Source of the DNA: Sphingobacterium sp.
GTDB taxonomy: Bacteria; Bacteroidota; Bacteroidia; Sphingobacteriales; Sphingobacteriaceae
NCBI GenBank assembly: GCA_031277685.1
Contig: JAITLV010000268.1
Span: 1-64,000 of the forward strand
Reading direction: 5' to 3'
DNA: 64,000 bases
Part shown: one piece after another, positions 18,863 through 27,342 of the stretch
Layout: the number at the start of each line of letters is the position of its first letter
How positions within the stretch are numbered: the stretch's first letter is position 1
Position numbers and translations under genes: made by a program
Notes under the pieces: generated by a model
Seen by the model: the letters and a program-made list of their open reading frames with translations, nothing else
The model's database searches: none
Told to the model about the DNA's origin: nothing

Positions 18863-20449
18863 ATGAGAAAAATCCTAAATTTAGCTGTCACTGCACTTGT
18901 GCTGGTTGCAGCATCCTGTAGCAAGTCGCTAATGCCCGTAGATGAGGCGGATCAAAACAGCAAACTAAAGGCTACTACAGGCACGATCAGCAATGAATGG
19001 CGTGACAACCCTTACAAATTGAACGTCATTTATTTTGTACCGAATGATGTCGATTCTATTCCCAATTTCAGAAAACGGATCAGCCGGATTCTCCTTGATG
19101 CCCAGGAGATGTTTGCCAGCAATATGAACAGAGAAGGTTTTGGCCGTAAATCTTTTGGCTTGGACCTAGTCAATGATACACTGATCAATATCCATTACAT
19201 TGCGGGCAAATCTGGTAAGGCCACATATCCTTATTCAGGTGGAAACGGTGCTGTAAAATCGGAAGTTGACAGCTATTTCACGCAAAACCCCGCCGCTCAA
19301 AAGAGTGTACATAACCTCATTATTATCCCAACTTATAATACCGATCCTGCTAATCCAGGCGGGCCACCATTTTATGGTACAGGAACGACTTGCTATGCTT
19401 TGGATTATGCAAATCTAGATGCTAAAAACCTAGGAATAGGCGGCGATATCGGCTGGAAAGCCACGGTATGGATAGGTGGTATGATCCACGAACTGGGCCA
19501 TGGATTAAATGCTAGCCACAACCGAATGAATAAAACACTGGCGCCCACTCTGGGAACAGCCCTTATGGGGTCTGGCAATTCCACCTACGGTATTTCAACA
19601 ACATCGTTAACAGCTACGACCGCAGCGACATTCAATAATAGTCAGGTGTTTAGCACTGTAACCCGAAGCGACTGGTATGCTGCAGCAACAGCAGAGATCA
19701 CATCGCTGACTTCAAGTTTCAGCAATAATCGCATTATCGTATCTGGCAAATTTACGACAACCAAGCCTGTCAAAGATATCGTTGTTTGGCATGACAGAGA
19801 ACCTTTCGGTGGCAATAATGATTATGATGCTGTACAATGGGCTACAAAAATCATCGGCCAAGATAGTTTTAGATTTGAATGTCCTCTCGCAGATTTTTAT
19901 GACCTTACAGGAAACTACGAAATGCGCATTGGATTTATGCATGAAAATGGAAGCCGTTCAACATTGGGCTATGCATATAGTTTTGTCAATAACTTGCCTG
20001 ACCTATCCAAAGTTGTTACGCATAAATTACTACCAACAACAGGCTGGTCGGTCATCGCAAGTGACAGCGCTGAGCCTGGAGCTCCCGCGAGCAATATACT
20101 TGATATGAACAGAAGTACCATCTGGCATACCCCTTGGTCATCCACCCAGACCCCACAGCCACATTATTTTTCGGTGAACATGAGTGCATTGCGCACAGTC
20201 AAGGGAATAGCCTTTCGCAACCGTGACAACCTGAATGGAGCAATGAAAGACATTAAGATCTATTCAAGTACAAATGGTACAACATGGAACCAGATCAAAG
20301 CGACACAACTCAGTAAAGTTTCAGGCTCCTGGATTAGTGTAGACCTGGACGCCACCTTGAGCACTCGCTATCTAAAAATAGAGTCCACGAATTCCTGGGG
20401 TGATTTCTTCTATTCCCATCTAGCGGACTTTGGCGTTTACTCAAACTAG
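18863..20449 (+). CDS. Lipid-anchored zinc metalloprotease with discoidin-like domain
   Basis: 528 residues starting with a lipobox (A-A-S-C, Cys19). About residues 50-290 form a zincin domain with HELGHGLNASH at 209-219, an HExxHxxxxxH zinc site like that of metzincins but with Asn where they usually have Gly. A-L-M-G-S-G-N soon after could be the Met-turn. A beta-sandwich region follows. The last 140 residues resemble an F5/8 type C (discoidin) domain, with W-S-V-I-A-S-D-S near its start, N-I-L-D-M-N-R-S-T-I-W-H-T, and R-Y-L-K-I-E-S. Such domains usually bind sugars. A surface protease acting on glycoproteins is inference. Confidence 0.88.
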   Translation: MRKILNLAVTALVLVAASCSKSLMPVDEADQNSKLKATTGTISNEWRDNPYKLNVIYFVPNDVDSIPNFRKRISRILLDAQEMFASNMNREGFGRKSFGLDLVNDTLINIHYIAGKSGKATYPYSGGNGAVKSEVDSYFTQNPAAQKSVHNLIIIPTYNTDPANPGGPPFYGTGTTCYALDYANLDAKNLGIGGDIGWKATVWIGGMIHELGHGLNASHNRMNKTLAPTLGTALMGSGNSTYGISTTSLTATTAATFNNSQVFSTVTRSDWYAAATAEITSLTSSFSNNRIIVSGKFTTTKPVKDIVVWHDREPFGGNNDYDAVQWATKIIGQDSFRFECPLADFYDLTGNYEMRIGFMHENGSRSTLGYAYSFVNNLPDLSKVVTHKLLPTTGWSVIASDSAEPGAPASNILDMNRSTIWHTPWSSTQTPQPHYFSVNMSALRTVKGIAFRNRDNLNGAMKDIKIYSSTNGTTWNQIKATQLSKVSGSWISVDLDATLSTRYLKIESTNSWGDFFYSHLADFGVYSN

Positions 20450-20489
20450 TTCCGCTATCCGATGGGAGCACAAACTCGCTAAAAAACAT

Positions 20490-20531
20490 AAAAAGAGCCC
20501 CGATACTTATGTCAGTATCGGGGCTCTTTTT
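20490..20531 (+). terminator. Strong rho-independent terminator
   Basis: Perfect 18-bp stem beginning AAAAAGAGCCCCGATACT with a 6-base loop and ending in a T5 run, 40 bp after the metalloprotease stop. Confidence 0.9.
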
Positions 20532-20643
20532 ATGATGCTAAATCTGCAAAATGGGCCATTGAGCAATATAAAATTGAACTGCACAAAAACACTTCCTACT
20601 TCCAAAGTAGTGTAATTTAGACTAAACCATTTAGATAAAAAAA

Positions 20644-21435
20644 ATGAGTAAAACTATTTTAATTACAGGAGCTGCAAGCGGCTTTGGAAAGATCGCTGCA
20701 TTTGATTTGGCTAGTAAAGGACATCAAGTAATCGCCACCGCACAGGTTTATCCACAGGTCAGTGATCTAATTCATGAAGCCTCCGAAAAAGGAATTGATC
20801 TTATTGTCGACAAACTCGATGTGACCAATGCACGTGATTTAGCTTATATTCACAAAAAATACGATATCGACATTTTGATCAGCAATGCTGGCGTTATGGA
20901 GGGCGGACCAATTGCAGAGCAGCCACTAGACCTTATCCGTTCGATGTTTGACATAAATGTATTCGGTGGTCTAGAACTCGCTCAAGGGTTTATCAAAAAA
21001 TTTATTGCACAGAAAAAAGCAGGTAAGATCGTGTTTACGACTTCTATGGGCGGTCTATGGACGGTACCATACGTAGCAGCTTATTGTGCTTCGAAACACG
21101 CTATGGAAGCTATTGCTGAAGGTTTAAAAACAGAGCTGGCTGACTTTAATATCAAAATCGCGACCTGCAATCCAGGGGTATATGGCACAGGGTTCAATGA
21201 CCGTGGTGTGGAAAGTATATTCCGCTGGTATGATCCTGAAGTCAATTTTACACCGTCTTCTGTATTTGATGGTATAGCCGATTCATTAAACAATCAGTTG
21301 GATCCACAAGAGATGGCAGAATGTATCGTCAATGTCGCCCTAGATGAAAATTCTAATTTTAGAAATGTATATCCCAAGGAAACCGAAGAGTTTGTAAAAC
21401 AGCTTCAAGCAGATGCTTGGACGGCAAAAAGCTAA
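20644..21435 (+). CDS. Short-chain dehydrogenase/reductase
   Basis: 263 residues. The NAD(P) motif T-G-A-A-S-G-F-G is at residues 8-15, an N-A-G motif (I-S-N-A-G-V) near residue 83, and the catalytic Ser (T-T-S-M-G) and Y-C-A-S-K are near 138-155. It is a classical SDR with all key residues. First gene of a tight three-gene unit with an HbpS-like protein (10 bp downstream) and an AraC regulator. Substrate unknown; reactive carbonyls are plausible given the neighbours. Confidence 0.92.
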   Translation: MSKTILITGAASGFGKIAAFDLASKGHQVIATAQVYPQVSDLIHEASEKGIDLIVDKLDVTNARDLAYIHKKYDIDILISNAGVMEGGPIAEQPLDLIRSMFDINVFGGLELAQGFIKKFIAQKKAGKIVFTTSMGGLWTVPYVAAYCASKHAMEAIAEGLKTELADFNIKIATCNPGVYGTGFNDRGVESIFRWYDPEVNFTPSSVFDGIADSLNNQLDPQEMAECIVNVALDENSNFRNVYPKETEEFVKQLQADAWTAKS

Positions 21436-21445
21436 TGATTTTTTT

Positions 21446-21850
21446 ATGATTAATATAACCTATAATCAGGCAACACAGCTATTGAACGCTTCCATAATGA
21501 AAGCCAATGAAATAGGCATTCCTGTTAGCATTGCAGTTGTTGATAATGGCGGGCATTTAATGGCATTGGCACGGCTTGATAGTGTCTTTGGTGTAATAGA
21601 CTTTGCGATAAAAAAAGCAAAAACAGCTGTCATGTTTGGTATTGACAGTGATATTATGGGAAGCATTATTGCAGGAGCCGATATACATTCTGCTGGTATG
21701 ATCAACTCCAATGGTGGCTTATTGACACTTCCGGGTGGTATCGTCATCAAAGATGCCAATGGGAATACCATCGGAGCAATCGGCTGCTCGGGGGGAAGTC
21801 CACAACAGGATAAGGAAATTGCTAGCGCTGGTAACCAGATAGTCTTTTAA
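21446..21850 (+). CDS. GlcG/HbpS family protein
   Basis: The frame begins at 21413, inside the preceding SDR gene, but the ATG at 21446 (M-I-N-I-T-Y) gives the normal family start and no overlap. About 134 residues, nearly all one GlcG/HbpS domain: I-P-V-S-I-A-V-V-D-N-G-G-H-L, then A-x-x-K-A-K-T-A, and the closing G-G-I-V-I-K...G-A-I-G-C-S-G-G. Some relatives bind haem or are found with diol/alcohol metabolism genes. Here it sits between an SDR and an AraC gene, so it could help that oxidoreductase or bind its ligand. Confidence 0.88.
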   Translation: MINITYNQATQLLNASIMKANEIGIPVSIAVVDNGGHLMALARLDSVFGVIDFAIKKAKTAVMFGIDSDIMGSIIAGADIHSAGMINSNGGLLTLPGGIVIKDANGNTIGAIGCSGGSPQQDKEIASAGNQIVF

Positions 21851-21868
21851 TTTAATGATATTTGTATA

Positions 21869-22672
21869 ATGGCAGCAACCCGCGAAATAATATTTAACAG
21901 ACTGGTGTATTCCTGTGCTTTTGAAAAACACAGGGGATCTGAGGAATTTTATACAGATCATTTTTTGGGGTTTCAACTTTCAGGTGAGACACATACATTC
22001 CATGATCAGGGATCTACTGTTATCCGGGAAAATACCGTAGTGCTGGTCAAGAAAAATCAACTTATCCGCACAATAAAATATCCTTCAAAATCAGGAAAAT
22101 ATAATTTCATTGCGATAACATTGGACAAGGAGACGCTGCAACGCTATGCTTTCGAAAATAAAATTATTATAGATACGCAATACGGCGGAAAACAAAAATT
22201 ATTTTTCGAACCCAATGAATTTCTTAGCAGTTACTTCATTTCACTCGCTCCATATATCAATAAAACAAAGCAGGCTACGCCAAGACTTGCAGATATAAAA
22301 GTCAGGGAGGCTATCGAGCTATTACTCGATAGCAACCCTGATTTAAAACATATTTTATTCGATTTCTCCAAAACACATAAAATTGATCTGGAAGAGTTTA
22401 TGAACAACAACTACATGTTCAATGTTCCTTTAGAATCTTTCGCAAAGTTGACTGGACGAAGTATATCTTCTTTCAAACGTGACTTCGCCCAGATCTTTAA
22501 TTGCAGTCCAAAACTTTGGCTTAAGAATAAACGTCTGGACGAAGCTTATTACCTAATCAAACACAAACGACAAAAACCGACCAGTTTCTATCTGGATCTT
22601 GGCTTCGAAAACCTCAGTCACTTCTACGCATCTTTCAAAAGAAAATACGGATTAACAACTTCAGAAATATAG
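21869..22672 (+). CDS. AraC-family regulator
   Basis: 267 residues, 18 bp after the HbpS-like gene. The N-terminal 150 residues look cupin-like. The C-terminal 100 hold the double HTH: F-A-K-L-T-G-R-S-I-S-S-F-K-R-D-F, then Y-L-D-L-G-F-E-N-L-S-H-F-Y-A-S-F-K-R-K-Y-G. It probably controls its own SDR-HbpS unit. Confidence 0.9.
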   Translation: MAATREIIFNRLVYSCAFEKHRGSEEFYTDHFLGFQLSGETHTFHDQGSTVIRENTVVLVKKNQLIRTIKYPSKSGKYNFIAITLDKETLQRYAFENKIIIDTQYGGKQKLFFEPNEFLSSYFISLAPYINKTKQATPRLADIKVREAIELLLDSNPDLKHILFDFSKTHKIDLEEFMNNNYMFNVPLESFAKLTGRSISSFKRDFAQIFNCSPKLWLKNKRLDEAYYLIKHKRQKPTSFYLDLGFENLSHFYASFKRKYGLTTSEI

Positions 22673-22705
22673 TCTACATCCTTAAAATACCAAGAAATAA
22701 ATCAC

Positions 22706-23674
22706 TTAATGTTCGATTTCTATTGCTATTTTACCATAGAAATTATTGTTACCAGTTTTTGTTTCCAAGAGGTCATGCGCTTGTGCAATGGCAGACAAAG
22801 GAAAGACTTTCGTTAAAACAGGTTTTAGCTTTTTGCTTTCTACAAGTTTACTCAGCTCATCTAGTTTATTTCTATTTTGTCTTGTAAAAACAAAATGATA
22901 GGTTGCATTTTTCCCCCAGGCTTCAATCAGATTTTGGCCTTGCTCCGTATCAACAATTGTAACAACCTGTCCGAATTGCCGAAGAATTCGTCCACTAGCT
23001 GAGAGGGCGTTTTTCCCAATGGTATCAATAATTACATCAACTCCTTTATTTCCTGTCCATTGATTAATAACAGCAATATAATCTTGGTTTTCGTAATCAA
23101 TAACGTAATCTGCTCCTAACGTTAAAAGAAATGGATGATGTACCTTTCTTGCCGTAGTAAAAACTGTTGCGCCCATTGCTTTGGCGATCTGAATAGCAGG
23201 TATCCCAACACCACCAGCTCCCCCATGAATTAAAATAGTCTGATTTATCTTAAGTTGTGCCCTACTGACTAGCATTTCCCACGCAGTACCCGCGGCTAAT
23301 GGAAGCGTAGCTGCTTCAAGGTGGCTGATATTACTGGGTTTTAAACCGACAATTGATTCGGGTGCACAGTGGTACTGTGCATAGCTTCCCTGTCCGTTAA
23401 ATATTTCGGGAGAATAATAAACTTCATCCCCAATCTTAAAATTTTTGACGCCTGGACCAACCGCTACGATCACACCAGAGATATCATGTCCCGTAATAAC
23501 AGGAAGTGTCAATTCATTTTTGTAATCTCCCCTACGCACCTGACAGTCCAACGGGTTGACAGAAGATGCTACAACTTTGACCAGAACTTCTTTATATTGA
23601 GGTGTGGGTGTTGTTACTTCAACGATTTTAAAATTTTCAATAGAGCCAAATTTTTCTATTATTGCTGCTTTCAT
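22706..23674 (-). CDS. Quinone oxidoreductase-like MDR enzyme
   Basis: Codons upstream (TTG 23698, ATG 23695) are in frame, but the ATG at 23674 starts the typical M-K-A-A-I-I-E-K-F. About 322 residues. A GroES-like domain comes first (V-I-T-G-H-D-I-S-G-V-I), then the NADPH motif G-G-A-G-G-V-G near residue 150. The structural-zinc cysteines of alcohol dehydrogenases are absent, so it belongs to the zinc-free NADPH:quinone/alkenal reductase branch. The gene is convergent with the AraC gene. Confidence 0.9.
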   Translation of the reverse strand: MKAAIIEKFGSIENFKIVEVTTPTPQYKEVLVKVVASSVNPLDCQVRRGDYKNELTLPVITGHDISGVIVAVGPGVKNFKIGDEVYYSPEIFNGQGSYAQYHCAPESIVGLKPSNISHLEAATLPLAAGTAWEMLVSRAQLKINQTILIHGGAGGVGIPAIQIAKAMGATVFTTARKVHHPFLLTLGADYVIDYENQDYIAVINQWTGNKGVDVIIDTIGKNALSASGRILRQFGQVVTIVDTEQGQNLIEAWGKNATYHFVFTRQNRNKLDELSKLVESKKLKPVLTKVFPLSAIAQAHDLLETKTGNNNFYGKIAIEIEH

Positions 23675-23762
23675 TTTTTTTGTATTTAATACCATCAAAA
23701 ACTAACGATGAACACGTCGTACGGACTTATAGAGTACCGATTAGTATCATTTTTCTTTCCAA

Positions 23763-24632
23763 TTATTCTGGAAGCGTTGTCATAAATGTCAGGATTTCTG
23801 TTCCGATTTCAGTGACATGAGTTTCCAAGGCAAAATGCCCTGTATTATAGAAGATAAGCCGAGCATTGGGTAAATCTTTTTGATAAGCTTCGGCACCCTG
23901 CGGCAAGAAATAAGGATCTTTATTTCCCCAAACAAGTAATGTCTTTGGTTGGTATTTTCTAAAGTATTCGTGAAATCTTGGATATAATACAATATTCGTT
24001 TTATAGTCTTTGACAAGATCCAACTGTATTTCAATATTGTCGGGCCTATCTAAAAACTGTTGATCCAGTGTATAGGTTTCAGGTGCTATTAACGTTGGAT
24101 CAGATACGCCTTGATGATATTGAAACCATGTGGTTTCTTTTGAGACAAAATCCCTTAAAGTGATTCGATTTGCCTCAGTAGGTTCGTTCCAATAGCGTTG
24201 AATGGGATCCCATGCATGACTCAATCCCTCCGCATAAGCATTTCCATTCTGAGAAATGATTCCGGTTATTTTTTCCGGGTTATTCATCGCTAACCTAAAT
24301 CCTACAGGAGCTCCATAGTCAAACACATAAACCGCAAAACGTTTTATTTCCAGCTGATCGATAAATGATTGCATCATTTTAGCCAGCTGATCAAAGGTAT
24401 AACTGAATTGCTGACGATCCGGAGCATCCGAAAACCCGAATCCTGGTAAATCTGGCGCTATGATATGATGGTCTTTACTTAGTATTGGAATTAAGTTTCT
24501 AAACATATGAGATGATGTTGGATAGCCATGTAATAACAATAATGTTGGTTTGGTAGCATCTCCTGCTTCTCTATAGAATATGCTCAGTCCGTTTACTTGA
24601 ATCTTTTGATAATGAATTGAATAATTTCCCAT
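23763..24632 (-). CDS. Alpha/beta hydrolase with Asp nucleophile (epoxide hydrolase/dehalogenase-like)
   Basis: 289 residues. Oxyanion motif L-L-H-G-Y-P near residue 35. The nucleophile elbow is V-F-D-Y-G-A-P, so Asp (about residue 105) replaces the usual Ser, as in epoxide hydrolases and haloalkane dehalogenases. The acid lies in G-N-K-D-P and the base His in N-T-G-H-F. A cytoplasmic enzyme opening epoxides or removing halides is the best reading. It is divergent from a LysR gene with a clear LysR box between them, so LysR probably regulates it. Confidence 0.88.
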   Translation of the reverse strand: MGNYSIHYQKIQVNGLSIFYREAGDATKPTLLLLHGYPTSSHMFRNLIPILSKDHHIIAPDLPGFGFSDAPDRQQFSYTFDQLAKMMQSFIDQLEIKRFAVYVFDYGAPVGFRLAMNNPEKITGIISQNGNAYAEGLSHAWDPIQRYWNEPTEANRITLRDFVSKETTWFQYHQGVSDPTLIAPETYTLDQQFLDRPDNIEIQLDLVKDYKTNIVLYPRFHEYFRKYQPKTLLVWGNKDPYFLPQGAEAYQKDLPNARLIFYNTGHFALETHVTEIGTEILTFMTTLPE

Positions 24633-24809
24633 TTGCTGATTGTTTAAATTTAAATACTGTTTTGACTAGGTTATTGAAATATGACTAACCAATAAGGTAA
24701 ATGCAAGGCTTCCAATGACTGTCTTTATTATTTATTTCATCTAGTTATTTCCTTTTTCAAAAATAAATCGGATATTTAATTATTAAAAACGATTAATTAC
24801 GATTTAATA

Positions 24810-24826
24810 AATCACAAAAAGTGATT
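24810..24826. promoter_or_regulatory. LysR-type operator, ATC-N9-GAT
   Basis: AATCAC-AAAAA-GTGATT is a perfect inverted repeat holding the classic LysR T-N11-A core (24811-24825). It lies 5 bp before the lysR ATG and in the divergent gap to the hydrolase gene, the usual position for autoregulation plus activation of the divergent gene. Confidence 0.6.
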
Positions 24827-24831
24827 AAAAC

Positions 24832-25701
24832 ATGAATACAAATGATCTAAAGATTTTTAAAGCAGTTGCCGAGAGCGGTAGTTTTACCAAAGCTGCCGAT
24901 ACGATGTTTACGGTTCAGTCCAATGTTACCGCAAGAATAAAAAGTCTGGAGGAGGAATTTGAGGCAAAATTATTTTCCCGTACCTCCCGTAAAGTAGTTC
25001 TCACAGAAGAGGGAAAAGTATTGATGCGATATGCCAAGCAGATCCAACATTTAATAGAAGAAGCTAAACATGAGATCAAAAGCAGTGATATAGTCAGCGG
25101 ACAATTGTCGATAGGCTGCATGGAGACGACTATGGCATTGAAAGCCCCGGAGATCTTATTGGCTTTTGGAGAAAAATATCCAGCCATTGAATTAGAATTC
25201 AAATCAAATGATAGAGATATACTTATCTCAGATATTTTAAACTACAAACTTGATGCTGCTTTTGTTTCAGCCCCTTTAACTATAAACGGATTGGAGAAAA
25301 TAAAGATCAAAGAGGAACAACTTGTCATTTTAGCCACTTCGAAGGAAGCCAGTTTAAATAAGCTCATTGCAAAAGAGCCTGTAAAGAGCATCGTTTTTGA
25401 CAATGGCTGTATTTTTAGGGAGCGCTTAGAATCCTGGTTCAGTCATAAAGGCATTCATAATTATAAAAGCATCGAACTTAATTCTATCGAAGGTATTATA
25501 AATTTTGTTGAAGCCGGTTTGGGGATTAGCCTATTACCCGAAGAAGTCCTATCCAGGTATTATCAGGGAAGAAAAATCTGTACTTATCCCTTAAGTAAAC
25601 AACTCGGCACGATGACAACTTTGTTAATCTATAGAAAAGATAAAGGACCCTCAAAAGCACTGCAATGCTTTATCGACATGTATTCACCGGCGGTCATTTA
25701 G
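24832..25701 (+). CDS. LysR-family transcriptional regulator
   Basis: 289 residues. Winged HTH at residues 1-60 (L-K-I-F-K-A-V-A-E-S-G-S-F-T-K-A-A-D, then V-T-A-R-I-K-S-L-E), followed by the periplasmic-binding-protein-like effector domain (about 88-285). It is divergent from the Asp-nucleophile hydrolase and followed 50 bp later by the Crp/Fnr gene. Effector unknown. Confidence 0.93.
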   Translation: MNTNDLKIFKAVAESGSFTKAADTMFTVQSNVTARIKSLEEEFEAKLFSRTSRKVVLTEEGKVLMRYAKQIQHLIEEAKHEIKSSDIVSGQLSIGCMETTMALKAPEILLAFGEKYPAIELEFKSNDRDILISDILNYKLDAAFVSAPLTINGLEKIKIKEEQLVILATSKEASLNKLIAKEPVKSIVFDNGCIFRERLESWFSHKGIHNYKSIELNSIEGIINFVEAGLGISLLPEEVLSRYYQGRKICTYPLSKQLGTMTTLLIYRKDKGPSKALQCFIDMYSPAVI

Positions 25702-25751
25702 GGAACCAATCGTTGCCGGCCGTTATCATTCGATTACATTTTTTTTAAATA

Positions 25752-26309
25752 ATGGAAGAGTTTATAGCATATATCTTACAGTTCGGACATTTAAACGATC
25801 AGCAGATAGACCTAATTAAAAGTAAATCAAAAAAGATCGTCATAAAAAAAGGCACGTATTTTTTAGAAGCAGGAAAAGTATTGAAGCAGGTGGGCTTTGT
25901 ACTGGATGGCATTCTTCGGATCTGTTATTACAACAACAGAGGCGATGAAATCACCAAAATTTTCCTTGAAGAAAACCATCTGCTTTATAATCTGAAAAAT
26001 ATACCATCCACAGAATATATACAAGCTGCAACAGACTGTAAACTGCTTGTATTTTCCAATCAGAACTGGGCAGAAATTTCAGATACTATCCCTGATTGGG
26101 CAAATATAATCCAGCGGATCAACAGCAAAGCCCTTGTTAAAAAATTAGAAAGAGTAAGTCCATTAGTAGCGCAGGATGCCAGCACCCGTTATGTCGAATT
26201 TTTGCAAAAATACCCAATGCTTGTCAATCGCATCCCCCTCTCCTATATAGCATCTTATTTAGGAATTACGCAACAATCGCTTAGCAGAATACGAAAAAAT
26301 ATTCGTTAA
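25752..26309 (+). CDS. Crp/Fnr-family regulator
   Basis: 185 residues. A cNMP-binding-type beta-barrel spans about residues 20-115 (K-G-T-Y-F-L-E-A-G-K-V...G-I-L-R-I-C-Y-Y), followed by a short HTH ending I-A-S-Y-L-G-I-T-Q-Q-S-L-S-R-I-R. No Fnr iron-sulfur cysteine cluster is present. The Bacteroidota subgroup of this length often regulates adjacent oxidoreductases. A perfect palindrome and an SDR gene follow directly. Confidence 0.9.
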   Translation: MEEFIAYILQFGHLNDQQIDLIKSKSKKIVIKKGTYFLEAGKVLKQVGFVLDGILRICYYNNRGDEITKIFLEENHLLYNLKNIPSTEYIQAATDCKLLVFSNQNWAEISDTIPDWANIIQRINSKALVKKLERVSPLVAQDASTRYVEFLQKYPMLVNRIPLSYIASYLGITQQSLSRIRKNIR

Positions 26310-26316
26310 GGTACTT

Positions 26317-26332
26317 TTTACCATATGGTAAA
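26317..26332. promoter_or_regulatory. 16-bp perfect palindrome, candidate Crp/Fnr operator
   Basis: TTTACCATATGGTAAA is fully self-complementary, starts 8 bp after the crp-like stop and lies upstream of the SDR at 26389. A CACCTTTG at 26354-26361 resembles a -7 box, which would put the palindrome near the -33 region. Confidence 0.55.
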
Positions 26333-26388
26333 TCACCTATCTTTTTCCTACTGCACCTTTGTAATATCAATTTTAAGAAATTCAAAAG

Positions 26389-27192
26389 ATGAACAAAACG
26401 ATTTTTATTACGGGTGCTTCTTCTGGACTAGGAAAAGAAACCGCAAAACTATTTGCCTTAAAAGGTTGGACGGTGATAGCTGCAATGCGTCATCCTGAAA
26501 AAGAAACGGAACTGAGCCTTTTACCCAATATCCATCTTTTAAAGTTGGACCTTTGCCACCCAGAACAACTAACAGAAATAGCCTCAGCGGCAGAAAAAAT
26601 AAGTACCGTGGATGTATTATTAAATAATGCAGCCTATGGTTTAATGGGAGCTCTTGAAGGTAGTACCGATGAACAATTAGCCCAGCAAATTAATACAAAC
26701 CTGTTGGGAACAATACTGATCTCAAAAGCATTTCTCCCCTACTTCAGAAACAGAAAAAACGGAACAATTATAACCATAACATCTTCTACCGTCAATGTCC
26801 CTTATCCTTTTGTTGCAGCTTACGCAGCAACAAAAGCTGCTTTAAAAACATGGACCGAAGCCATGAGCTATGAATTAAGTCAATTTGGCATCCATATTAA
26901 AACGGTTGTTCCGGCATATATGCAGACGAATTTCGGTGCCAATGCACAAATCGTTTCGCATCCTGCTTATCAGGAGATTTTCAGTCAATACATTACGCAG
27001 ATGAAAACAGATTCGGGAGTTAACAGAGATCTACCTGAAGATATCGCTCCTATTATTTACAAAGCTGCCACAGATAACAACAAACGGTTACATTATACTG
27101 CTGGTAATCTTGCGATAAAAGAATACGAATGGCTACAAGATGAACAGATTGAAATCGTAATGGAGAAAATGCGTAAACGTTTTTTTGGGTAG
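26389..27192 (+). CDS. Short-chain dehydrogenase/reductase
   Basis: 267 residues. T-G-A-S-S-G-L-G at residues 8-15, N-N-A-A-Y-G near 78, and catalytic Ser (T-S-S-T) and Y-A-A-T-K near 140-155: a complete classical SDR. It lies 79 bp after a Crp/Fnr gene with a palindrome between, so it is probably that regulator's target. Substrate unknown. Confidence 0.92.
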   Translation: MNKTIFITGASSGLGKETAKLFALKGWTVIAAMRHPEKETELSLLPNIHLLKLDLCHPEQLTEIASAAEKISTVDVLLNNAAYGLMGALEGSTDEQLAQQINTNLLGTILISKAFLPYFRNRKNGTIITITSSTVNVPYPFVAAYAATKAALKTWTEAMSYELSQFGIHIKTVVPAYMQTNFGANAQIVSHPAYQEIFSQYITQMKTDSGVNRDLPEDIAPIIYKAATDNNKRLHYTAGNLAIKEYEWLQDEQIEIVMEKMRKRFFG

Positions 27193-27256
27193 TAATTCCT
27201 TTTTAGGAACGACTTCTCTATTAAAATATAGGTATCGTATATAAAAGAAACTGGCA

Positions 27257-27299
27257 AAATCTTGGTCTGTCACCACATGGTGGTGACAGACCAAGATTT
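27257..27299. terminator. 20-bp perfect hairpin between convergent genes
   Basis: Arms 27257-27276 and 27280-27299 pair without a mismatch around a 3-base loop, with A and T runs at the ends. It lies between the SDR (plus) and the first GH76 (minus) and should end both. Confidence 0.85.
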
Positions 27300-27342
27300 A
27301 ATATCTGCTCATAATAATTGTGCTGCTCTTGATAATAAATGA

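Noticed and set aside
18863..20449. Reading the protease as a classic metzincin
   Set aside because: The Gly of the HExxHxxGxxH motif is Asn, so I kept the broader zincin call.
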